Source: Maniola hyperantus (lineage: Eukaryota; Arthropoda; Insecta; Lepidoptera; Nymphalidae). From it: a DNA stretch of 64,000 nt. Positions within the stretch are counted from its first letter, which is position 1. Each line of letters opens with the position of its first letter. Location: assembly GCF_902806685.2 (NCBI RefSeq), contig NC_048537.1, positions 8,950,720-9,014,719 on the forward strand, in the 5' to 3' direction. Made by a program: the position numbers and the translations under genes. The notes beneath the pieces are model-generated. The model made no database searches. It was not told the origin of the DNA and worked only from the letters and a program-made list of their open reading frames with translations. Shown here one piece after another: positions 1-9,823 of this stretch.

Positions 1-169
1 ATGGTAATATTCAAATGATATACACAGAAGTGGGAGCAGCGTATAGGGGATAAGATGTTCACTGCAGTTGCAAATTCTTATTTCGATAATCCTGCTATAC
101 GTATTCAAATGAGCGCCTATGATTTATTAAGTGGAACATTAACATTTTTATTATTTGTTATTCTTACAC

Positions 170-256
170 CTTTCTTTGGGGCGGAAGCCACGCGGCCTCA
201 GTCTCTGTGTACTCGGCCGTGAGACCGGCAGCACAGCACCCCGCCTGGAACTGTAA
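170..256 (-). CDS. Candidate internal exon of an unrecognised gene
   Basis: Seen: reading the minus strand, a T-rich tract ends in GAGCAG (acceptor AG at 258-257). It is followed by 87 bases of high GC content, then AAAG and the good donor GTGTAAG (169-163). The 29-codon frame starting in phase 0 reads LQFQAGCC...TETEAAWLPPQRK without a stop. The phase-2 frame is also open and would match the phase of the exon at 1748-1951 upstream on this strand. An alternative acceptor six bases further in (TTACAG) is possible. The stretch is sharply GC-richer than the AT-rich sequence on both sides, as expected of a lepidopteran coding exon. I do not recognise the peptide. Inference: an internal exon in the same minus-strand gene as 1748-1951. 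Alternative: a chance GC-rich patch with splice-like edges. Confidence 0.4.
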
Positions 257-875
257 CTGCTCGTACAAAAAATAAAGATCCAATATTATCATAGTATTCG
301 TATAAATTTTACGCGAATTCATTTCGTATTCACAAAGCTTCGATATTTGTCGATTATAATGATAATTGCCGCTATACACGAACTTCGGCGTAATATACGG
401 CCGTGAGAATCGATGATTGATTTTCCGGAATCAAGTTCGATCTGGACGATGATCAAATTCATAAAATATGTATAATTTTGTTTTTTCGACCTTGATATAC
501 CTAATTATTAAGTATTTTTCCGCCTTTGTAATATACCTTCGGACTTGGAACCTAGCAGAATATTTTTTTATTGTTTTTCATAGTTTGCATATTAATTAAT
601 TATTATTCTACGTTTATCTCATACCAATAATAATAGGCAAGGAAACAAAAACTTCTCACATCAAAACAGCCTTATTTTTTGGATAATTTTATACTATAAA
701 AATAACCTAACCGTAACTACATTCTGCATAAGGTAGGTACCTACTAGGTACAGGTTGTAAGTGGAGGAAAGTCAAACCGCTGCATCTTGTCTGTTCGAAG
801 GGGTGAAAGTACTGAAATCTTTTAAAGTGCCCACCAGCACGTAGATTGATTGACCTTTATACTTAGGTCTACAAC
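257..875. other. AT-rich intron-like DNA
   Basis: I see no gene here. The sequence is AT-rich and low in coding potential, with one TAGGTAGGTACCTACTAGGTA cluster near 732-752 of the AGGTACCT type that recurs through the window. If the two flanking minus-strand exons belong to one gene, this is part of the intron between them. Confidence 0.5.
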
Positions 876-1206
876 GCCCTGGCGCAGTTGTGAGCGCTGT
901 GGTCTTATAAGTGGGAGGACTTGGGTTCGACTCTCGGCTAGGCCAAATTGAGAAATTATTATTTCTTAATTTTCTCTGATCTGGTCTGGTAGGAAGCTAT
1001 GGCCGTGGCTAGTTACGACCCTACCGGCAATTCCATGCCACCAGGCGATTTAGCGTACCGGTACGATGACGCGTAGAAACCGATAAGGGGTAGGAGAGGG
1101 TTTAATAAAATCCCTTCCAAGTTAGTATGCTACTAACTTAGACTGCATCAACACTTACCACTAGGTGAGATCGCAGTCAAGGGCTAACTTGTGATGGAAT
1201 AAAAAA
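876..1206 (+). mobile_element. tRNA-derived SINE, lepidopteran type (family 1)
   Basis: Seen: a Pol III A-box-like TGGCGCAGTTG (880-890), then a B-box-like GGTTCGACTC (924-933), spaced as in a tRNA. The body contains CTATGGCCGTGGCTAGTTAC, GGCGATTTAGCGTACCGGTA and AGGTGAGATCGCAGTCAAGG, and the 3' end is GGAATAAAAAA. Known: this head-body-tail arrangement is that of tRNA-related SINEs abundant in Lepidoptera, which move by borrowing LINE enzymes. This is the best preserved copy of the family in the window; another lies on the minus strand near 46.35-46.65 kb. Both ends look intact. I could not define a target duplication, because the 3' flank is another repeat fragment. Confidence 0.8.
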
Positions 1207-1716
1207 CAGCCAAGTCCGAGTCAGACTTCGCTCTTTTAGGGTTCCGTACATATTTATGAACATTTTTTTAAAACCAGGTAGGTAGGTAGATTGTGTTTTA
1301 AGTGCCCAGTGGCGTGCAGGTCATAGAGGCATAAATGTACCCCAGTTGAATAGCTCAATGCATATTTTTCATAGTGACCTGCCAGTAAACAGGCTCCTAC
1401 TTAACTAGTGCCTACCCTGGCTTCTTCAAACCCTGTGCACGCCACTGGGTAAGCCCCAAGAAATGCTTGTTTGTTTTGGTCACAGCTTACAAATTACTTT
1501 ATGAACCGTATTTTTCACCACCACCGCCACTTCTTAATACGCCTTACTAACAATCTTGAATGGGAAGCTGGAAGAAATCTCTGTTTAGAGATAAGCATTT
1601 CCAATGTAACTCAATTTATTATTACTTTGTAGCTACAATTTTGGTACATGAAACATAAAAATAAATAAAATAGAGAGTTAGAGACCCGTGACCCTTTGGA
1701 TACGGAACCCTAAAAC
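1207..1716. mobile_element. Interspersed repeat with TAGGGTTCCGTA inverted ends
   Basis: Seen: just after the SINE comes AGCCAAGTCCGAGTCAGACT, then TAGGGTTCCGTA; about 470 bases later the complement TACGGAACCCTAAAA appears (around 1700-1714). These are the terminal motifs of the family seen more completely at about 33.2, 34.5, 37.75, 39.0, 46.7, 52.6, 57 and 58.3 kb. A small MITE is nested inside (1305-1449). The class of this family is uncertain to me; it has no coding capacity here. The assignment of both ends to a single insertion is an inference. Confidence 0.45.
1305..1449. mobile_element. Small MITE with CCCAGTGGCGTGCA inverted ends
   Basis: The left end CCCAGTGGCGTGCA (1305-1318) is repeated as its exact reverse complement at 1436-1449, giving 14-bp terminal inverted repeats around 117 bases that have no ORF. 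The size and structure are those of a non-autonomous DNA element. No clear target duplication could be read. The host DNA is the older repeat 1207-1716. Confidence 0.55.
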
Positions 1717-1747
1717 ATATTAAGCTAGTTAATCCATATAAACTCAC

Positions 1748-1951
1748 TGCCAAACTTCCTTGTGCAGGTTGAGATGCGAATCCTGTGCCAGCGGAGGCAG
1801 CTTATAGTACTCAGTGACCAGGGGCTGCGGCTGAGGATCGTCGGCGACGCCCAGCACGGCGGAGGTGGCCGCGCTCAGCGGGTGCTCCGACCCCCCCGCG
1901 TAGTATGCTCGCCAGGAATCACCGCTGACCTCCATTAATTCCTTGCGTCTC
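1748..1951 (-). CDS. Internal exon of an unrecognised gene, phase 2-2
   Basis: Seen on the minus strand: a T7 run then GAACAG (acceptor AG at 1953-1952), 204 bases of GC-rich open frame, and the consensus donor GTGAGT (1747-1742). The exon starts and ends in phase 2, so it is symmetric. It encodes about 67 residues: a basic start (RRKELMEVSGDSW), a Gly/Ser/Ala-rich middle (YYAGGSEHPLSAATSAVLG), an acidic-proline stretch (DDPQPQP) and the end LVTEYYKLPPLAQDSHLNLH. There is no stop in frame until the intron. Composition, length and both splice sites fit a real coding exon, and it is the best-supported host gene piece in the window. The peptide looks like a low-complexity linker or cytoplasmic tail rather than a known folded domain, and I do not recognise the gene. 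The next exon downstream may be 170-256. Confidence 0.65.
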
Positions 1952-2469
1952 CTGTTCAAAAAAATTAATTAAATTAATCACACAGTTAATTAAATTATTA
2001 TAACAACGTTGTGGTTAGGTACATTTTGTATTCACAACAATTAAGAGTTGTCGTTGGCACAACATTTTGTAAGATGCTGACAAGTTAGAGATAACCTAGA
2101 TATCAAGTCATCATCATAATGGACTAGAGCACACGAGGGCCGTTATTTTATAAAAGCTGAAAGTTTTTCTGCGTATTTAATTATCCCCAACACAGGGAAG
2201 AACGATCAGCGACTATGAAGTTTGGATCATGGTGTCTTTGGGAGATAGCAGGTAAAAAAGGTTTTAAAATTTTTATGTCAAAGTATAAAGGTTAATTTAT
2301 TTTATTTTATTCGAAATAGTGTTGCAAATCACGTCATGCATTTGCCAGACACTTAGTATCATGGCAACCCCCTGCCAGACACCCTTAAACTTAAACTTTA
2401 AAGGTGTAAACTTTATAGACTATTTCAAGATTTAAGGAAAGGGTAGGAAAATTAAAAGGGTTTTTCCTA

Positions 2470-2568
2470 GACAGGAAGAGGATTACCTATAAGTACAAGG
2501 AGTTGACGCACACGGGATTTTTAAGAATCTAATTCCACGCGGATGAAGTCGCTGGCAAAAGCTAGCTA
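2470..2568 (+). mobile_element. 3' fragment of a CATCAGCTAGT-type short repeat
   Basis: The stretch CACACGGGATTTTTAAGAAT, then CCACGCGGATGAAGTCGC and AAGCTAGCTAAT, matches the 3' half of the short interspersed family best seen at 58748-58966. The 5' half is missing or too diverged to recognise. Confidence 0.5.
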
Positions 2569-2689
2569 ATAGATAAGAAGACAGATCTACGCGAAGTAAT
2601 ATTATTATAATATCTAATTAATTCTAAATGTGTTTATTTATTCAGTAAGAATAATATTTATATCATATTGATCGCCACAACGCGAGTGC

Positions 2690-3450
2690 CGGGTTGAACG
2701 GCAACACTCACCCAAACAATAGATAAAAGGAACAGTAATACAACATTGAATGACATAAGTTTAAAAGGCTACTTGGATTGTCTGTAGATGCAAACCTGAT
2801 GATGACGAATATGAAACAACTCACCAATTTCCATTGAGTGTGTCGTATCAATGAAGTAAACGTAAAATACTGGTATCCCAAGCCTGTAGTTTTACAACTG
2901 GACCGACTACATCTTACGAACCAGTTATTAGGCGTGACCATTTTGGTACGGATGCTGACCTTTGATGGTATCCATCAGTGGTCGTCATCGCATAATACGT
3001 CGATATAATACCTACATACACATACGCTAATTGTTGCAGACAATCGTGAGTCAGCAGGCCAAGTGGCCGGTCGCCTAAACTTGCTTACTGTCAGGACTGC
3101 CACCGACTTAGCAGCCTCGAGGCTTAACGATACCTAATTCGGAAGTTCGCTAACGATCGTAGGCTCGAACGGGCAGCCATACGTCACACGGGTCGGGTCG
3201 CTTGCTGCTGCATAACCTGAATGTAGAACAGGTCCGTACCACTTGCAGAACCGGAAGGATACGAGGCAAATCCCTGTTCCCTCGCCAACCAGTTTAGGTT
3301 GTCTGACGTCACGCCCAGCGGTATCCGACGATGCAGACAAATAAATAAAAAATGGTGGAAGCACGCGTCGGACGAGTTTGACCGGATCGTAGTTCTACCT
3401 GATTCCTGTTCCTGGTAGTTTGTTGGTATCACGGGACGCCATTATTTATT
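2690..3450. other. Unique region with a GC-rich core, unassigned
   Basis: The core at about 3020-3430 is clearly richer in GC and CpG than its surroundings and shows no repeat-family motif. On the minus strand two overlapping frames are open for 70-80 codons (3134-3364 and 3184-3432). The second contains DNLNWLAREQG and ASYPSGSASGTDLFY, but neither resembles a family I know and no convincing pair of splice sites frames them. It could be a UTR, an exon of the minus-strand gene, an old transposon fragment or a regulatory element. Confidence 0.25.
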
Positions 3451-4019
3451 GTTATTATAATAACAATCGCTATCAAGTCGCAATCATAGCCACTCTGTAA
3501 TGGCATAACAAAATGCTACTTAAACAGTTACTACATTTTCCGCATAGTTAACTAATGACATAATCTTAAGTTACTAAATCTCAATCCGTACCAAAACTGG
3601 CTATTTCTTTATAAGACGAGGTCACTTCATTACTCAGTGGACCAGATAGATAATAAATATCAATATTTACTACAGTTAGGTACATTGGGTTATTTATAAT
3701 CTTAAGCCTGTATTTACTATCGGCTGCAACATTTTGCAATCTAGTATCTACCTATTACTAATTTTCACAATCTGTTAACTAAATTTTCAATTGCGAGCAA
3801 TGTAATGGATGCAATCTAAATAAAATCTTTTCATTCAATGATGGTTTTTATAAATATGCAAATATCATAAGCTAGTGCATACAGATACTACTTATCTTTA
3901 GTAAATAGATATAGGTACACATACGATAAAAAGTTGCTAAAAGTCAAACGAGTACACCAGCGGCTAAAGCAAACATTATATCGTCATCATACGTGTTTCC
4001 ACCTGGCAGGCCATCACTC

Positions 4020-4730
4020 TATCAATGAATTAACATAGGTGTTCGAGAATGTCACGTTAGCGTCAAGTAAGAATAGAATATGCGAATTGGTTCAGAAAAC
4101 TGGAAAAGCCAGCTTCTGGCATTTAACCAGCTAAAGCGTGAGTCATTTGACGAGTTAACTGGCAGCCGGTGGCGAGGTGCGGGCGGCGAGGTTGCACCAC
4201 GTGAATGAGATTCCGGTAGGTGCGCACGTAAAAATCGTGCAACGAATCTAACAGGTTTGCTGGGGTCCTTGCGAGGCCATCGGGACTGGTCTAACCTGCC
4301 CTGCGCACATGAACCTCGAATTTCCGATCGTTTCCTATCACTTTTGCTCACATCACAGCTTCTAAGTAAATATTATACAACTTGAGCTTTTCAATCATCA
4401 TTGCAAAATTTATTTTCAGATTAAGTATTTTTAACGCAGCATTCACTCAATCGATCAAGCATTGTATCTACGTATTGTCTCTTGAAGTATTTATAAATAA
4501 TTAATTGACCAATCGTTTCTTTATCGTCAATTGTTCATGCCATTTAGGTTTCGCGATTTGCCTTCTCGTCTGTTTGTTTGGGTTTGAATGGAACGATTAG
4601 AAAGTATCACGCGCAGCTGTCGCCAAGACGTGACGTATGCTAGAGCGGAACGGATGGCTCAGAGCGAAGGGTTGAAGGAATCGGTGCAACGCAAACAAAG
4701 CATTCGATACGGCCATTTATCTAAAACCGT
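4020..4730. promoter_or_regulatory. CpG-rich unique DNA, possible regulatory element
   Basis: Two GC/CpG-rich patches (about 4130-4350 and 4590-4700) lie in otherwise AT-rich DNA, with no repeat motifs and no convincing gene. Seen: an E-box CACGTG near 4198-4203 and a CAGCTG near 4614-4619. The minus frame across 4052-4351 is open for 99 codons but has an Arg/Ser/Pro-rich reading typical of translated CpG-rich noncoding DNA. Calling it regulatory is an inference from composition only. Confidence 0.25.
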
Positions 4731-5258
4731 TTTTTAGACAACACTCGTAGCGTAGTAGGTACCTATAGCCTCGATTTTAACGCGAAATGTGCATATCTTC
4801 TCAATAATAAGTAATTAATATGGCATTTGTTATGTGTTACACCTCTCACATTATTGTTATGAAAAAGATGATTTACCTACTTAGGAGAAATAAATTCGGA
4901 ATAAGTAACTTCTATAAACAATCAACAAAGACATTTAATATTATACTGAATAATTTTAAATTATTATGAGCAACAATTTTCGTACGTGTTATTTACTCTT
5001 GTAAATAGTAAGTTCTTAAAGTACCTTAATAAAACTTTGGTTTTCGCTTACCATAAATATTTCTTAAAAAATATAAGTACCTAAGCTATCTAGATTCACT
5101 CACGAGCTTATAAGCTCAGCATTCTCTACTTTGAACTGTTTTCAACTACAATAGGAAACCGACGCAGTCAGAATGGAAGTTGAAGACAAAGCTGCATTCG
5201 ATTATTTATTATTCGATAAATAAATAATTTAACAACCACAAAGTTATTTCGATAGCAA

Positions 5259-5489
5259 ATGTCTTTGTTGTTGTTTGTTTGTCAAATGACATTGCCATCC
5301 CTGGAGCAAAATCTTGAGGCTGCCCAAGAATGCGCTGGCTATATAGATGTCGTGATAGCAGACCTGAGAATTAAAGAATCAAAAAACCAGATGCTTATGA
5401 GACAAAGCAGCGCCAAGTGGCTGGGGAAATTTTTGGAAAGCAGACCCCACTTTAGTGGGACAGCGCCATTCGAACACGGAAAGAAATAA
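5259..5489 (+). CDS. Unrecognised 76-codon ORF
   Basis: Seen: ATG at 5259, a second ATG at 5286, and stop TAA at 5487-5489. The peptide has a short hydrophobic start (MSLLLFVCQ), then a helical, charged stretch (LEQNLEAAQECAGYIDVVIA) and a basic C-terminus (HFSGTAPFEHGKK). The composition is more protein-like than other short ORFs nearby, and the downstream DNA is CpG-rich. No known domain is visible. It could be a small gene, a retained fragment of a transposon ORF, or chance. There is no strong splice acceptor directly upstream. Confidence 0.25.
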   Translation: MSLLLFVCQMTLPSLEQNLEAAQECAGYIDVVIADLRIKESKNQMLMRQSSAKWLGKFLESRPHFSGTAPFEHGKK

Positions 5490-5860
5490 ACTATCAAAAA
5501 AGTGATTTTGGATTTAATTAGGTGTGGAGTCATTTTATCTGAAGTCGCAACGAGTTGTGAGCAAAGAGTCGGCGCGGCGGCGGCGGCGTATTTCGAAAGG
5601 CGCTCGTCCACGTCGACGTCCGGTGTCGCGTCCAACTATCGATCATTCGGTTCGTTAATAAATAACACGTTGGCGTCGCTCGTTGCTTATCTCGGCTGTT
5701 CGGGCATGTGGAAAAATTTGGTGTAGGTGTCGTAACGGAGCGACACGCATGTCTCGTAGGGTTGCGTGCGCCCGCCTGGCGTGCTTATCCTCTCCGGTCG
5801 TTGCTCGCGACTCGATTGCTTCATTATTAATCTTTTAATTAAAACAACCAAAGCCCCGAT
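5490..5860. promoter_or_regulatory. CpG-rich island, unassigned
   Basis: From about 5560 to 5830 the sequence is unusually rich in CG dinucleotides (GGCGCGGCGGCGGCGGCG, then many TCG/CGT words) and lacks repeat-family motifs. Both strands have open frames of 70-98 codons across it, as GC-rich DNA often does; they read as Ala/Ser/Thr-rich and are not recognisable. It may be a promoter, 5' UTR or enhancer, or the end of a gene including the ORF at 5259. Confidence 0.25.
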
Positions 5861-6044
5861 AAAGATTAAGTATTAAAAGTAAAATAGCCGCTGTATCAGT
5901 CGAATCGATAAAAATTGTTAATTAAAAAGTTGCAAAGAAAGATTCAACTGTATCTCACTCTACCCTTAGCTAATATTATGTTAAATAAAGATCGTGAAAA
6001 ATTCAAGTTCAAATTTAAATGGGAAATCCATACCATTAGAGTGA

Positions 6045-6225
6045 AAGTCCAATATTATTAGAGTGAAAGTGTGTCTGTCTGTCTTCTAGGTTTTCACGGC
6101 TCATCCGTTAAACCGATTTTGACGTTACAGAAATATCTTGCATCTCGGGGAAGGACATATTAGGCTTCTTTTTATCCAGGAAAATCAAACAATCCGCACG
6201 GGACTTTTAAAAACCTAAGGCTTAG
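6045..6225 (+). mobile_element. Short lepidopteran repeat, decayed copy
   Basis: It carries the family order GAAAGTGTGTCTGTCTGTC, TTTTCACGGCTCATCCGTT, AACCGATTTTGACG, CTCGGGGAAGGACATA and CGGGACTTTTAAAAACCTAA. The final CATCAGCTAGT is lost. See the copy at 58748 for the full structure and the discussion of class. Confidence 0.65.
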
Positions 6226-6639
6226 CTCAAACTTACCACTTTACGCACACAAAACACACGCAGTGGTGATGAAACCACAAAACCGACATTAGGTACAATA
6301 CAATCGATGGATTTCAAAGAGTCCATCCGTCTAAGCGCTATCATGACATTTCATACTCATTTAGTATACTGACAACACACGACCACTTGTTGTTGTTCTA
6401 AAGGGGCTGGAAAGTGGTCTTTGGTACCTACGTCTGAGCTAAGCCTAAATCCATACGGCCGAAGTCTCGGTCATCATCATCATCGTCATCGAGTACAAAG
6501 GGCACCTATGAGATCTCAGAACGTTCCAATATGCGGTGAGGGTGGCCACCGAAGGGGTTTTAGTGATTAAAAATCTCACATACCTAACCCGATTTCATCC
6601 CCAAGAAGTCTTATGAAGATTTAGGCCTTTATACTGCTT

Positions 6640-6800
6640 CACTTCTTCAGTCATCATCGCAGCAGGTGCAATGGGCGCAAGGGAAAGTGTAGGGAGCGGC
6701 TCAAATCTACGCGAGTTTTATCATCTCTGATAAGAGAAACTAGCGTCGTTCCCGCTAATGAGTCATTAAGCCAAGACGACATTAATAATGTAATGTTTTA
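6640..6800. promoter_or_regulatory. Unique GC-richer patch with an AP-1-like site
   Basis: The patch is not a repeat and carries a perfect TGAGTCA (6759-6765) next to a GATAAG at about 6729. One exact 7-mer is weak evidence alone. It is listed because it sits in a short complex-sequence island surrounded by simple AT-rich DNA. Confidence 0.15.
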
Positions 6801-7458
6801 AATGATCGGTTTTTTTCTTAACGGATATCATAAATAGTAGACTAGCTGTAAATTACTACCTACCTTGATAAGATTATATAATTTTTCTTATGCAAGCAAA
6901 GAATCTAAATGTATGTAGGTACCTACCTGATAATAATATAATATTTTATATCAATATATTGGAGATATTATCCTCCTATGAACTATACAGGAGTTAGTCC
7001 GAGTTTAGTATAATAAAGAACACGACTGGCCTACCAAATATCGAACGTTAAAAGAAAGTATAAAATTCACATTTGAAATGGCATAATGCAGCCGCCTTAT
7101 TGAATTTTTTTAAATTTTTTTGATATATGAGAATCTTTGGGTTCTCATACATCTAAATGGTGAAATAAGGAAACACTCTGAAAATATTACACTCCTTTTT
7201 TCTGGCAGCTGTGTCAGAAATCTACAAATTTAATGAGGAAATTAAATTCTAGCAACAATTATTTTCAAGTAACAAATAACAATAATAACTATCTATTACG
7301 ACACTTACCCATTATCTAATGTTTAGTATTACTCCATTATAGCTAACGAGTTTAGGCATTCCACCGTATTGCTACATTTCGTCAATTACAGAATTCACTC
7401 TTTTAGAAATTGTGGTTGCGCTGTTATTGGTCAGCAAAAACTGAATTCTTCATACCGG

Positions 7459-7466
7459 TATAAATA
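7459..7466 (+). promoter_or_regulatory. Possible TATA box
   Basis: TATAAATA sits in CCGGTATAAATAAATAAAGG. A start about 25-30 bases on would fall in the CTCGAGCCTCGAG segment at 7486-7498. The short ORF 7652-7777 lies downstream. AT-rich DNA produces such boxes by chance, so this is tentative. Confidence 0.2.
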
Positions 7467-7651
7467 AATAAAGGATGAGTACTGCTCGAGCCTCGAGCTA
7501 CTCCGAGCACAGAACAAACCAAACGAGAAGCATTTTTCGACAAACCTCTTTTTGTAGATTGACGAGGAACGCATATGCGATGATTCATTTACGGAGTTGC
7601 TCACCGTATAAGTATAGCTAACATTATTACTTCTGTTTTCTCGTCAGCATT

Positions 7652-7777
7652 ATGTACGACGAACAAGAAATGTTTTCTTGGAAATATGTGCCCACGCAGA
7701 TTAAAGATGGAAACGCAACATGGGCTCTAAATAAGCCATGTCCCTTCTTAGCTTGTAACTACTACTTGAATCTCTAG
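7652..7777 (+). CDS. Possible short ORF/exon of 41 codons
   Basis: Seen: a good splice-acceptor-like tract (TTCTGTTTTCTCGTCAG ending at 7647), then four bases later ATG and 41 codons to TAG (7775-7777). The peptide begins MYDEQEMFSWKYVPTQ and ends in an aromatic, Cys-containing tail (PCPFLACNYYLNL). A TATA-like box lies 190 bases upstream. Inference: the last exon of a small spliced gene, or a chance ORF. No family is recognised. No donor gives a comfortably long intron except a weak TTT|GTAGAT near 7554. Confidence 0.25.
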   Translation: MYDEQEMFSWKYVPTQIKDGNATWALNKPCPFLACNYYLNL

Positions 7778-9823
7778 AATTTAAAATGTCGATTTGTGGG
7801 CAAAACAGTGTAATTGCACAAAATTAAATTTTACAGGAGAGGCAAAAACTGAACAAAGCTGTTAAAACTTTACGTAAGAACGAAAGAAAGAAGTACCGTT
7901 TGCTTACCGTTTAGATCGAAGGCATGAACTTTGGCACAACTCAATTTTAGTACAATTCTAGGCTGTTTTGATTAGGAGTGAGTCCATATATTATTTTGTA
8001 TTCAGTGACCGAAATCACGAAAATTGATCGATCAGAGAAAATCGCATTGAATAAAAAAAATTGATAGGTATATATTAGATATAATATGTTATATATGTTA
8101 GCTATTTTTTGTCTGTCAATTTATAATTTTTGAATATCGAACAAAAAACAATTTCTTAAAAATTTAAATCAAAATCTAATAAATAGACTGTATTATTAAA
8201 AAAGAACATGAATTCACGGAATTCATACAAGAGTTTTTAAAAATGGATTTTGATAACAATTATAAAACCGTTGACCATTGATTGACACAGTTCGCGAACT
8301 TGACGTGGTATCAATGAAGAATATTTGAATTATTCACTAGACTTATAAAATGTTCATTTCATTGTATTCAGTGGATGCTGTCTGTCTCCAGCGCAGAGAC
8401 GTGGCCGCGGTACTTATGAGCTGAATAGCCACTCTATGTCAAGGGATTTGTTATCATAGAATTCTTTGAAGCGATATAAAACGGAACACAAAAGAGTGGT
8501 TTATTGAGGCGATACGGGTTTTGTAATTCTGAATAGTGAAATTGAAATAACTGCAAAATCAAATTTTATTTTAAGAAACTTTTAAGTTTCCGAAAAGAAA
8601 AAATAAGAAAACTTTTCGTCATCAAAATTAATTAAATAATTAAGATCTGATTTTAAAATCATTTATTTTTAGATTCAAATGAAAATACAAATGAACATAA
8701 TAATTTTTATGTTCTAGAATAAGTTTGGTATTTTTGTTTATTGTATTTCTTTTAAAATCTAGATTTCAATGTGAGTTTTGAAAATATTTTATTCAACTAT
8801 AATTGTAATTAGTTATTAAATAACATTGTTAATTGCCAGAGACTTTTTGTTCGGCATTAAAGCAATAATTAATTAAAAGAGGAAATAAAAATTCGCTCGA
8901 CTGAAGGTCGTCTGAACCCCATTGTCTATTGATCACAACTGAATGGCTGGACGTTCATTGTGCTGGCAATTACTCCAGCGAGTAAACACGATAAAAACCA
9001 ACAGACATTTATCACTGATCATTTTAAAACAAATTATCTTAAGCTGCCGTTCGTACTACAAAAAACCCACTCCAAGAACTTTATTTTTATGGCATCTAGG
9101 CTATCGTCTTAAATATAATGTTATCATTTGATCACAGAGGATAAAATAAGTATATCTACATTTTAAATAATGAGTCTTTCAAATGTTATTACTATCTTTA
9201 CTACTGGAATTTAATAATTTAATACTAATGTCTTAGGCGACAAATCAAAAAATACATAAGTAGATATAACCCGGCCAAACTAAGAAAGGGAAATCGTATC
9301 CGCGATATTGTGACGTACAAAATATTATTTTGATATGTTATTTTCAATGAATTTTGTAGGACGTAATATTTAGACACTATTTAGAGATTTGTAAAATGCA
9401 TTTTAAATATAAGTACCTATATAACAAAATTTAATCAAAATATTATATTTCTATTTAGGACGTCACAATACTTAGTTTGGATGCATTGTTATCTATTTGA
9501 CCGATGCGCACTAAGCTTTAGTTAACTTTGTAAAGTGTTTTAAAAATTGAATTACGGACAGATAGAAGGAACGCCCGCAGCGCCTGATGTTACCCGAATA
9601 AAATTTTCAATAAATACACCGTTTCTGTTTTAATTTGATCGCATGCGTGTGGTTCAAATAAACATAATACACTAATTTAATTCCTATCCAAAATATAAAA
9701 AAAAAAAATTGGATTTTATCTATTCAAGATAAAATCCAAAGTAATTTTATTTGAACGGTGGTAATAACTTTGGCGCCTTTCGTAAGTTTATTAATTATTG
9801 TCATTGGTATTTCTTTTGCTGTG
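7778..9823. other. AT-rich unique DNA without a visible gene
   Basis: I see no exon with convincing splice sites, no repeat-family copy and no RNA gene. A short complex patch lies at about 8360-8460. A 13-bp perfect hairpin (TTGGATTTTATCT at 9709-9721, its complement at 9727-9739, 5-base loop) lies close to the left end of the next transposon. Confidence 0.4.
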
